Positions 7,223 to 15,073 of a stretch of DNA of 28,126 bases are shown here, piece after piece (position 1 is the stretch's first letter; every line of letters begins with the position of its first letter). The DNA is from DRQF01 sp964559135 (GTDB lineage Bacteria; Planctomycetota; GCA-002687715; DRQF01). The notes below the pieces were generated by a model, which worked only from the letters and a program-made list of their open reading frames with translations, was not told the origin of the DNA and ran no database searches. The stretch is from assembly GCA_964559135.1 (NCBI GenBank), contig CAZLGG010000051.1, positions 1 through 28,126 of the forward strand, written 5' to 3'. Made by a program: the position numbers and the translations under genes.

Positions 7223-10177
7223 TCACCGCTTGCCGCGGATCTTCTCTTTCTTCTTCTTGTGGGACCGGCGGGACGAGGGCGCTTTCATCTTGAAGTCCGT
7301 CGAGGCTTCGGCCTCCCCAGCGCGAACGACGATCCGGTAGGAGCCCGGCTGGGCGTAAAGCGGCCAACCCAGGCGCAGAGCCTCCTGGACGGCCATCTTC
7401 TCGCGGATCCCCTCCCGAGATTTCGGGGCGTTCTTTTCGAGCCGTTCCTTCTCGGCCGCCAACGCAGGTTCCTTGTCGACCTTCAAGTCCCAGTCGAAGA
7501 CATTGACGCCCCGCTCGGCTTCGAGCGGTACACGCCGGAAGACGCGTCCGTCCGGGCCCTGCAGCTCGAAGACGGCGTCGCCTGCCTCCTTCACCCAATA
7601 GGTGATCTTCATTTCGGGATCTCGAGATCTGGAGGACCGCCAGCGCGAAGGACGCCTCTGCCATCCTCTCGAAAAGGTTCGGTCTTCGACCGGGTAGACG
7701 TGGACGGCGGAGTCGGCAACCTCTTTCGAATCCTGGACAGGCAGGATGTCGAGGACCCAGACGCTGCGCCCGTGGGTCGCGGCCACCAGTTCCCTCTCCC
7801 GACGATGGATCTTCAGGTCGTGGACCGGCACCGAAGGCAATCCCGAGCCCAGCCCGAGCCAGCTCATTCCTCGATCCAAGGAGACGTAGACGCCCCGATC
7901 GGTGCCCAGGTAGAGGATGTCTTCCTCGAGAGGATCCTCGCGGATGACGTTGACCGCTTCTCCCGGAAGGCCCTTCGCCAGACTGCGCCAGGTTTGCCCG
8001 TTGTCCTCCGTCACGTAGACATAGGGGGTGCCGTCGTCGTCCCGGTATCCGTTGAGAGTCGCGTAGCAGCGGTCCTTCGCGTAACGGGACGCCACCAGCC
8101 GGCTCACCCACCGATCACTGGGTAGTCCCGCTCCGACGTCGTCCCAGGTCAACCCCGCGTCCTTGCTCGTCCAGATCTGTCCATCGTCGGTTCCGGCCCA
8201 AAGTCGGCCCACCTGGAGCCGCGACTCATCGACCGTGGTCAAGGTGGCGAAGGGAACGTCGCCGCGATGGGGGGAACGACTGAGATCCGGGCTGATCGCG
8301 GCCCAGGACTCGCCGCGATCCATGGAGCGGAAGAGCTTGTTGGCCCCGAAGTAGACGATCTCCGGCGTGTGGGGCGAGAGCAGGATGGGCGTGGCCCAGT
8401 TGTAGCGGAGCGCCGCCTCCTTCAGGCGGTCTCGCGGGCGGATCTCGTGCCCGCCGTCCGGCCCCCGCCGCCGATAGTGTCCGAATTGCGACCCGAAGTA
8501 GATGGTCTTGCCGTCGCGGGCGTCGATGCGCACGTACATGCCGTCGCCGCCGCCCACCCGAGTCCAGCGCGGACCCCGGTCGGGGTCGGACCGGGAAGAG
8601 CCCTTCAGGATGCCGTTGTCCTGCAATCCTCCGTAGATGTTGTAGGGCTTCGCATCGTCCAGCTCGACGGTGTAGAACTGCCCGACCGCCTGCGCGTCGA
8701 GCGAATCCCAGTGCTCCCCGCCGTCGTAGGTGACGTCCAGCCCGCCGTCGTTGCCGCTCAGGATGTGGCGGGGATCTTCCGGGTCGATCCAGACGGCGTG
8801 ATGATCGACGTGCATGCCGTCCCCTTGGATGCTCGTCCATGTCTTGCCGCCGTCCGTCGACTTGATCATGGGAACGCCAACGGTGACGACGGTTTCCGGG
8901 TCCGAAGGAGCGACCCGAATCTGACCGAAGTAGTAGCCGTAGGTGTTGACGACACCCTCGAGAGGCTTCTCGTGGGTTCGAGTCCAGCTCTTTCCGCCAT
9001 CGTCGCTCCGCCAGACTTCGAGTCCTCGGATCGTCGTGTCGAAAAGCGCCGCGTTGCCGTCCTGAATATCATCGAGGACGTCTTTCAACGTGATCTCCTT
9101 GGCCTTCAGTTGCTCGATGAGCGTCTCGGCGTCGAAGTCGGGGTGGAAGTCGTTACCGCGTAGGAACCCTTCGATGCGATCGACGCCGAACTCGAGAAAC
9201 TCCTCCGTCGTCATCGTGCGGACGCGTCGGACGGAGAGAGGGCTGCCGCCGAGATCGATCTCGTCCTCCGGGAGCGGTGCTTGATTGTCGATACAGCAAT
9301 AGAGCGTTTGGGGATGCGATGCGCAAAGGGTGATGCCGATGCGGCCCACGTCGTCGCCGCTTGGTAGCCCGCCTTCGAGCCGTGTCCACGTCGTCCCTCC
9401 ATCGGTGGATTTCCAGATGCCCGAGCCCTTCCCGCCCTCCACGAAGTTCCATGGCCGCCGCGACCGCTCCCAGGTCGCTGCATAGACGATATCCGGGTTT
9501 CCCGGGTGGATGACGACATCGACGCCCCCCGTCATTCCCGTGGTCCGCAGAACGTGTTCCCACGTTTTGCCGCCGTCGGTGGTCCGAAAAATGCCTCGGC
9601 GGCCGCCTTCGGTGTATAGCTTGCCCAGGCCCGCGACGAAGACCCGGTCACCGTCCTTGGGATCGACCACGATCCGTCCGATGCGGTCGGTGTCGAAAAG
9701 ACCGGTTGCAATCCACGTCTTGCCCCCGTCGTCGGATCGGTAGACACCCATGCCTCCGTACGAGGAACGGGAAGAATTGGACTCTCCCGTGCCGACCCAG
9801 ACGCGATCGGGGTTCGAAGGGTCCGTCGCGACGGCGCCGAGGACGGTGGTGGCCTCGTGATCGAAGAGCGGACGAAAGGACTGCCCATTGTCGTCGGTTC
9901 GCCACAGCCCGCCGGTGGCATAGGCTGCGTAAAAGCTTCGGGGGCGGCCGGGCACGAAGGCCACGTCGACGACCCGTCCGCCCTGGATGACGGGACCCAC
10001 GCTGCGCCATTCGAGGCCCTTGAAAGGCTGGGCCTCTTGAAGCTCGCGGTGTTTTTCCCAGGCGGCCTGTCTCTCGGTCGGGCTGAACGCCTTGTGGGGC
10101 GCCGGGCGCTGTGCGGAGCCCATCGGCGCCGCACCGAGGATGGAAGCGAGAAGCCAAAGCCGTGTCAACTGTCGCAT
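7223..10177 (-). CDS. Secreted Asp-box (BNR/VPS10-like) beta-propeller protein
   Basis: This 984-residue protein starts with a signal peptide (MRQLTRLWLLASILGAAPMGSAQ, cleavage near residue 23). It carries eleven Asp-box repeats that I can count, such as RSDDGGKTW, RTTDGGKTW, KSTDGGTTW, VTYDGGEHW, VTEDNGQTW and VSLDRGMSW. These repeats mark six- to ten-bladed propellers of the sialidase/sortilin type. Such proteins are often annotated as 'glycosyl hydrolase', but I see no sialidase catalytic set, so enzymatic activity is unproven. A charged helical insert of about 75 residues interrupts the propeller in the middle (around TMTTEEFLEFGVDRIEGFL). After the last repeat, near residue 800, a beta-rich domain follows (MKITYWVKEAGDAVFELQGPDG), and the protein ends in a Lys/Arg-rich tail (KKKKEKIRGKR). 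The start has AGGGAG eight bases upstream. The kinase gene lies 65 bases upstream on the same strand, so the two may be co-transcribed. Confidence 0.85.
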   Translation of the reverse strand: MRQLTRLWLLASILGAAPMGSAQRPAPHKAFSPTERQAAWEKHRELQEAQPFKGLEWRSVGPVIQGGRVVDVAFVPGRPRSFYAAYATGGLWRTDDNGQSFRPLFDHEATTVLGAVATDPSNPDRVWVGTGESNSSRSSYGGMGVYRSDDGGKTWIATGLFDTDRIGRIVVDPKDGDRVFVAGLGKLYTEGGRRGIFRTTDGGKTWEHVLRTTGMTGGVDVVIHPGNPDIVYAATWERSRRPWNFVEGGKGSGIWKSTDGGTTWTRLEGGLPSGDDVGRIGITLCASHPQTLYCCIDNQAPLPEDEIDLGGSPLSVRRVRTMTTEEFLEFGVDRIEGFLRGNDFHPDFDAETLIEQLKAKEITLKDVLDDIQDGNAALFDTTIRGLEVWRSDDGGKSWTRTHEKPLEGVVNTYGYYFGQIRVAPSDPETVVTVGVPMIKSTDGGKTWTSIQGDGMHVDHHAVWIDPEDPRHILSGNDGGLDVTYDGGEHWDSLDAQAVGQFYTVELDDAKPYNIYGGLQDNGILKGSSRSDPDRGPRWTRVGGGDGMYVRIDARDGKTIYFGSQFGHYRRRGPDGGHEIRPRDRLKEAALRYNWATPILLSPHTPEIVYFGANKLFRSMDRGESWAAISPDLSRSPHRGDVPFATLTTVDESRLQVGRLWAGTDDGQIWTSKDAGLTWDDVGAGLPSDRWVSRLVASRYAKDRCYATLNGYRDDDGTPYVYVTEDNGQTWRSLAKGLPGEAVNVIREDPLEEDILYLGTDRGVYVSLDRGMSWLGLGSGLPSVPVHDLKIHRRERELVAATHGRSVWVLDILPVQDSKEVADSAVHVYPVEDRTFSRGWQRRPSRWRSSRSRDPEMKITYWVKEAGDAVFELQGPDGRVFRRVPLEAERGVNVFDWDLKVDKEPALAAEKERLEKNAPKSREGIREKMAVQEALRLGWPLYAQPGSYRIVVRAGEAEASTDFKMKAPSSRRSHKKKKEKIRGKR

Positions 10178-10242
10178 CGGAAGTCTCCCTGTGGAAGTGA
10201 TACCCGCCAGATGCGGATTCCCTTCACCTGCAATGGCGTGGA

Positions 10243-13200
10243 TCAGCCGTCGATGACGAGTCGGACTCCGACGTCGGACTTTGCCCCTTCATAGGGTCGA
10301 GCATCGAGGGGGCCGGTCGTCTTCGATTTGTATGAGGAGCCCATGACCTGCCAGCGACCGCCGGGACCGGTGACGATTTCGCTCACGTTCCCCGCGAGGT
10401 GGAAGAACGATCCGTTGAGACCGTGCCTGCCGTACTTCGGGTCGTCGACGAGTTTGAGCGACAACTTCTTCCTGCGTCCTCGTCCGAGGCGGCGGGGATT
10501 GAAGATCCGCGAATTGCAGTTGGGAGAACGCACGTCCGGATAGGCTTGGAGATAGCGTTTCGTTCCCGCTTTCACGTCCGCGAAGGTCTCCCATTCGCGG
10601 CGTGTGGGGAGGCGCGCGCCGATGGAGCGGGCAAATGCCTGGAACGTCTCGGCCGTGACGCCTGTGACGGGAACGCGGGCGGCCTTGGGACGAACCCGCG
10701 GGTTGATTCGACTCCCGTTCGCCGCCCACCAGCCCGCGAAGGCGCCCCAGGGCAGCTCCCGATCGCAGACGTAAAGCGGTTTGCCCGCCACATTCACCCG
10801 AATGAATCGAAGTCCCGCATGGGTGGCGCTTGGCCCTCGGAGGCGCGGCTTGGGAATGACCGGGCGCGGGTTGACGGGCTGGGGAGTGGGCTTGGGTTTC
10901 GTTTCGGCAAGCAGGTTCCGCGCGTCGCGGAGGCGATCCGTGATGGCGGCGAGATCTCCGGGTTGGCGGTTGAGAAACTTGGCCCGGAGCCCCTCTTCGG
11001 TTCGCTGGAGGCGTTCCAAGGTGGTGATCACGCCGCGGAGGTCGCGGCGCTGCGCGAGGAGGGTGACGACCGCGCTCAATTCTTGCTGCGTGAGGTTGGA
11101 GAGGGCGAACGGCTGCCCGATGACGTTCCACGATGCGCTGACCGACCGCTGACGGGCGTCTTTCATCGAGACGAGCAAGGTCCCTCGCGCGGAAGGCGCA
11201 GCCGGATTCGTGAGACGCAGCCACGCGTCGTCCAATCGGGCGGCCAGAGGTTGCCCGTTCCATTTGGCCTGGAATTCCAAGGGTTCTCCCTGGCAGTCCA
11301 GGCGGATCTCCAAATCCTCGAGCCCTCGCACGGTCACAACCCCACCGTTCTCGAGAGGCCCTTGGGGACCGGAGCACAGGATGCGTGGGGCGCGCCGTGA
11401 ACTCTGCCGCTTCGTCTCGAGCTCCTCGCGCAACGCGGTCAGCGGCGCCAAAGCGGCGTCCTCGCGATTCAGGCGGGTTTTCAGGGCGAGATGAAGCTCG
11501 AGGTCGAGCGCATCCAACGCTTTGGACGCGCCGTCCAGGTCTCCGCCTTGGATGTCTCCGCGGACCTTCTCGAGTCGCGCCGTGACGTCCGGACTCAACT
11601 GGAATGGTCGGCCGATGACCGTGAGACGAAAACTGGTCTCGATCCCGGCCTTGTCCGTCACCTTGACGAGAAGCTCGCCGACGCGTGTGGGGGCCGTCGG
11701 CTCACGGATCTGGACGGTGCTCGCCGACTCGCCCTCTCCGACAACCTCACTCTCGTACTTCGCAATCCACCTCGCGAGACCGTTGGGCGCCGAGATCTCA
11801 ATCGCGACATCGGCAAGACAGTCCACCTCCACCTGGCCGCCCTGGGGAGCGGCTTGGCCCGCCACACTTGCCGTGATTTTCGGCGGGAACTTCGTGCGTT
11901 CCTTTCGATTCCGGGCGGCGGCTACGGCGCGACGAACCTCGTCGAGGGGGGAGGTGTCGATGGCCGAGGGGTTGAGGACTCCGGCCGACGCTTCTTTCCA
12001 TGCGGATTCCAAGGCGCGGAGTTCGGACTCGGCTTGCCCCAGATCGTCTCGGCGAAGACAGTCGAAGACGGCGTCACGACGGCGCAGAAGGGTTTTCGGC
12101 GGAGTGAAAGGCAAGGCGCGAATGGGCAGGACGAGGCGTGTCTCGTTCTTCCAGCGATCCTTGGCGGTCATGATCAGCGTGCCCGAGACAACGGGCTTCG
12201 AGGGCCTGCCGAGGCGGAATTCGCTTCCCGATGCGGTGACGGTGAGTGGCTCGTCATTCAGCTTGGCCGTGACCTGCAAGCCCTCCCGAGGGGCTTCGAC
12301 ACGAACGGTGACATCGTCAAGCGTGACCAGGCTCCACTCGTCATCCGGTTTTCCCGGGAAGCCGGGGCCTCCGACGCGAATGACGGGAGACGTCGAACGT
12401 TCCGCGAGCAACGAACGGGTGGTCTCCAACGCCGACTGCAAACGACTCGCGAGAGGAGCTTCCTTGCTCAGTCGTCCGGCCAGCAGGGTCTGGACGCGTT
12501 CGCTCAATTCTTCCAGTTTCCGGACGCGAGTCTCGAGCTCCCGTGGAGGGCTTGTCGAAAGGTCCGCGGCAAGAAGAGCTTCCGCCGACTCGACCAACGC
12601 TTTCGGAGGCGCCCAGGGCTTCGCGGTGACCTTGAGGCGATTCTCCCTCACCGCTTCGCCCTCGGCGCCGAATCGGAGCGACACGACACCTCCGGTGAAG
12701 GAACCCAGGGGATCGGAAAGCGTGATGATTCCGTCGTCGTCGGTTCGGGTGGCAAGGGTGAGCGTGGTCGCTCCCGCGGTCCAAAGGGCCTCGTGAAGGA
12801 TCTCTCCCGGTTCGAGCCGAATGCGCAGCTCCGAAAGTGAATCCAGCTCCACGTCTCTTCGGTCGGCGAGTTCGGTTTCACCGACCATGACGTGGACGGT
12901 GCCGCCCGTGGAGTCCGGAGTGCCGTTCAACGACTTGAAGAAGAGAACCCCGGCCAGAGCCACGGCGAGCACGATGATTCCGTAATTGATGTATCGCAGC
13001 CCTCGCGATCGGGGCGCCATCTCCGCCGTCGTCTGGCCTCCGCTCGGAGCGACCGCCGAGGCCGTCTGTCCGGATGAGGCCTTGGCGAACGTTCGGGCCA
13101 AGGCGGCCCCCAGGGCTCCGGCGTCCTCGTAGCGTTCCTTCGGGTCCTTCGAGAGGGCCTTCATGATGATTCGCTCGATCTCGTCGTTCACGGGGCAATC

Positions 13201-14838
13201 GAAGCGGAATCTGAGAGGGTGCGGTTGATCGAAGAAATGCTGTCGCCAGACATCGCGGCCGGTGAACGGAGGTGCACCGCTGGCGAGTTCGTAGAGGAGA
13301 CATCCGATGGCGTAGACGTCGGAGGTGGGCTTCAGCTTTTGATTCTCGAATTGCTCCGGCGACATATACGCCGGTGTTCCCGAGACGGTGCCGCCGCCGT
13401 CGCCCATCATTCCCGTCTTCTGCAGGGCATGGGCGATGCCGAAGTCCGCGATTTTGTGCCGTCCGTCGGCGGCGACCATGACGTTGGCGGGCTTGATGTC
13501 CTTGTGGACCAAGCCGTGGGCGTGGGCATGGGCGACGCCTGCGCAGATGTCTCGAGCGATTCGCTGGAACCGGTCGAATGTCATCTTGGGATCGCGACGG
13601 AGCTCTGCACGCAGTGATCCGCCTTCGATGTATTCCATCACGACGTAAAGTCGGCCGTCCACGAGCTCGTCGGCCGCGAACACGGCGACGACGTTGGGAT
13701 GGACGGGAAGACGCGCCATCATCCGCGCCTCGCGCACGAGTGAATCCTCGCCGTTTTCCGCGTCGATCTGGGTGATTTCGTGGAGTTTGATCGCTACCTT
13801 GCGATCGAGTTTCTTGTCGCGAGCCAGATACACGACGCCCATCCCACCGCGCCCGAGGACGGACTCGATTTCAAACGGTTGGTCGCCGCCGAAGTCGGAC
13901 TGACTGAGGCTGCCGGTCGACCCGGAGGGGGCGGCGGTTGAAGCATCCGCGGTGCGATCCGTGAGAACCGTCGCATTGTCATCGCCGCCATCCAGTCGAA
14001 TGGCCTGGATCGTCCGCGTGGCGGCGATGGAGAATTCGTCATGGATGAGGCTGAGCTCCTCGAGGAAGGCGTCGGCGTCCTTGGGGCGCTGGGAGAGGTC
14101 GGCGCTTCGGCTCCTCTCCAAAAGTTGCAGGAGTCTGTGAGGGAGGGGCTCGGAGCGAACCGTGGCCTCGGGATCGCAGCGTTCCAAGTCGGAATCCGCC
14201 ACGTCCTCGGTCATTCCCATGATCAGTCGGGTGAGCAAACAGCTCATGTCGAAGACGTCGGTGCGCGCATCCGGCACGGAGTCTGCGGATGCATACTCGG
14301 GAGCTCGACTCGTCACACGCCGATAGGGCGAATCCTGACTTCCATCGAGGGCTCTCCAAAACCGCTCGCCGTCAATCCAAATTCCTTCCCCACCCTGTCC
14401 GACGTGGACGGTCTGGAGGTCGAGACCCAGGTGTGCGACGCCGACCCGGTGAAGCTGGGCTACGACGCGGGCGAGCTTGAGCCCGATGTCGACGGCCGTG
14501 GCCGCCGGCACCGCGCCCTGGTGGGCCGCGAGAACTCTCAGGTCGTGGCCGTCCCGCCACTCCGTGGCCCGCCAGACCAGGGGCCCCTCCGCCCCGACTT
14601 CACGGGCAACGATGACACCGGCCATCGACGTGACGGCGCGCGCGAGTCTCGGTTCGTGACGGATCGTTTGGGCCGGGTCGGAAGAGTCCTCGTCCACGAA
14701 AACCCGTAAACGGACTCTCCCTCCCTCCCGGACGCGGTCCCGCGCGGAATAGGTCGCCCCGTTCCGAGATTTTTCGAGTCTTTCCGCGACGACATAACGG
14801 TCGCCGACGATTTGACCCGATTCCAGCCTTGGATCCAC
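10243..14838 (-). CDS. Membrane receptor Ser/Thr kinase with pseudokinase, repeat and FGE-like domains
   Basis: This 1531-residue protein has an unusual layout. Residues 14-265 are a degenerate kinase: the glycine loop and beta-3 lysine are lost (RLRVF) and the HRD motif is replaced by HLGLD, while APE (179-181) remains. Residues 322-585 are an intact Hanks-type kinase: GRGGMGVVY (329-337), Lys351, Glu370, HKDIKPAN with Asp447, DFG at 465-467 and SPE at 493-495. A membrane helix spans about 617-635 with the kinases in the cytoplasm. Outside follow four tandem modules of about 167 residues (645-1312), a Pro-rich linker, and a C-terminal FGE-sulfatase/C-type-lectin-like domain (1342-1531: ARLPTRREWE, HLAGNVSEIV, VGVRLV). 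FGE's catalytic cysteines are missing (GSSYKSKT in their place), so this end is probably a ligand-binding or scaffold domain. The start is GTG with GAGGAGG eight bases upstream. The signal sensed and the substrate are unknown. Confidence 0.9.
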   Translation of the reverse strand: MDPRLESGQIVGDRYVVAERLEKSRNGATYSARDRVREGGRVRLRVFVDEDSSDPAQTIRHEPRLARAVTSMAGVIVAREVGAEGPLVWRATEWRDGHDLRVLAAHQGAVPAATAVDIGLKLARVVAQLHRVGVAHLGLDLQTVHVGQGGEGIWIDGERFWRALDGSQDSPYRRVTSRAPEYASADSVPDARTDVFDMSCLLTRLIMGMTEDVADSDLERCDPEATVRSEPLPHRLLQLLERSRSADLSQRPKDADAFLEELSLIHDEFSIAATRTIQAIRLDGGDDNATVLTDRTADASTAAPSGSTGSLSQSDFGGDQPFEIESVLGRGGMGVVYLARDKKLDRKVAIKLHEITQIDAENGEDSLVREARMMARLPVHPNVVAVFAADELVDGRLYVVMEYIEGGSLRAELRRDPKMTFDRFQRIARDICAGVAHAHAHGLVHKDIKPANVMVAADGRHKIADFGIAHALQKTGMMGDGGGTVSGTPAYMSPEQFENQKLKPTSDVYAIGCLLYELASGAPPFTGRDVWRQHFFDQPHPLRFRFDCPVNDEIERIIMKALSKDPKERYEDAGALGAALARTFAKASSGQTASAVAPSGGQTTAEMAPRSRGLRYINYGIIVLAVALAGVLFFKSLNGTPDSTGGTVHVMVGETELADRRDVELDSLSELRIRLEPGEILHEALWTAGATTLTLATRTDDDGIITLSDPLGSFTGGVVSLRFGAEGEAVRENRLKVTAKPWAPPKALVESAEALLAADLSTSPPRELETRVRKLEELSERVQTLLAGRLSKEAPLASRLQSALETTRSLLAERSTSPVIRVGGPGFPGKPDDEWSLVTLDDVTVRVEAPREGLQVTAKLNDEPLTVTASGSEFRLGRPSKPVVSGTLIMTAKDRWKNETRLVLPIRALPFTPPKTLLRRRDAVFDCLRRDDLGQAESELRALESAWKEASAGVLNPSAIDTSPLDEVRRAVAAARNRKERTKFPPKITASVAGQAAPQGGQVEVDCLADVAIEISAPNGLARWIAKYESEVVGEGESASTVQIREPTAPTRVGELLVKVTDKAGIETSFRLTVIGRPFQLSPDVTARLEKVRGDIQGGDLDGASKALDALDLELHLALKTRLNREDAALAPLTALREELETKRQSSRRAPRILCSGPQGPLENGGVVTVRGLEDLEIRLDCQGEPLEFQAKWNGQPLAARLDDAWLRLTNPAAPSARGTLLVSMKDARQRSVSASWNVIGQPFALSNLTQQELSAVVTLLAQRRDLRGVITTLERLQRTEEGLRAKFLNRQPGDLAAITDRLRDARNLLAETKPKPTPQPVNPRPVIPKPRLRGPSATHAGLRFIRVNVAGKPLYVCDRELPWGAFAGWWAANGSRINPRVRPKAARVPVTGVTAETFQAFARSIGARLPTRREWETFADVKAGTKRYLQAYPDVRSPNCNSRIFNPRRLGRGRRKKLSLKLVDDPKYGRHGLNGSFFHLAGNVSEIVTGPGGRWQVMGSSYKSKTTGPLDARPYEGAKSDVGVRLVIDG
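10903..12906 (-). repeat. Four tandem protein modules in the kinase ectodomain
   Basis: The extracellular part of the kinase has four degenerate repeats, at residues about 645-815, 817-985, 987-1149 and 1151-1312. Each has a beta-rich half of about 95 residues, then a junction of Pro plus an aromatic residue (AKPWAPP, ALPFTPP, GRPFQLS, GQPFALS), then two or three helices with an LxxxDL pattern. The junction prolines are at 741, 910, 1078 and 1243, a spacing of 169, 168 and 165 residues. DNA identity between copies is not obvious, so the duplications are old. I do not recognise the module. Confidence 0.7.
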
Positions 14839-14846
14839 CCGGTCAG

Positions 14847-14853
14847 CCTCCTC
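14847..14853 (-). promoter_or_regulatory. Ribosome binding site for the GTG start of the kinase
   Basis: The minus strand reads GAGGAGG, eight bases before the GTG at 14838. The match is strong and justifies a GTG start; the conserved protein sequence begins soon after it. Confidence 0.8.
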
Positions 14854-14992
14854 GATTTCTATCGGCTCCTGGCCGGCGTCCCTGGAGGCGGGATGCGGCT
14901 ACGTAGGGGCCTGACGACGCTCGGCGTGTGTCCCGACGGCCCCAGGACGCGGAAAAACGTCCCTCGACCCTCAGGAAGCTGAGAGTAACCTC

Positions 14993-15022
14993 TTGCCATC
15001 GTGTCTTCTATGGGTTTATGCT
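14993..15022 (+). promoter_or_regulatory. Sigma-70-type promoter of the porin gene
   Basis: TTGCCA at 14993-14998 and TATGCT at 15017-15022 are 18 bases apart and lie about 50 bases upstream of the porin start. This is the best promoter-like pair in the 235-base gap between the divergent kinase and porin genes. I see nothing else clear in that gap. Confidence 0.55.
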
Positions 15023-15073
15023 CGTCACCGAAGGACCGACCAACCATCGCGCAGGGATTGAAAGGAAAAAGGG

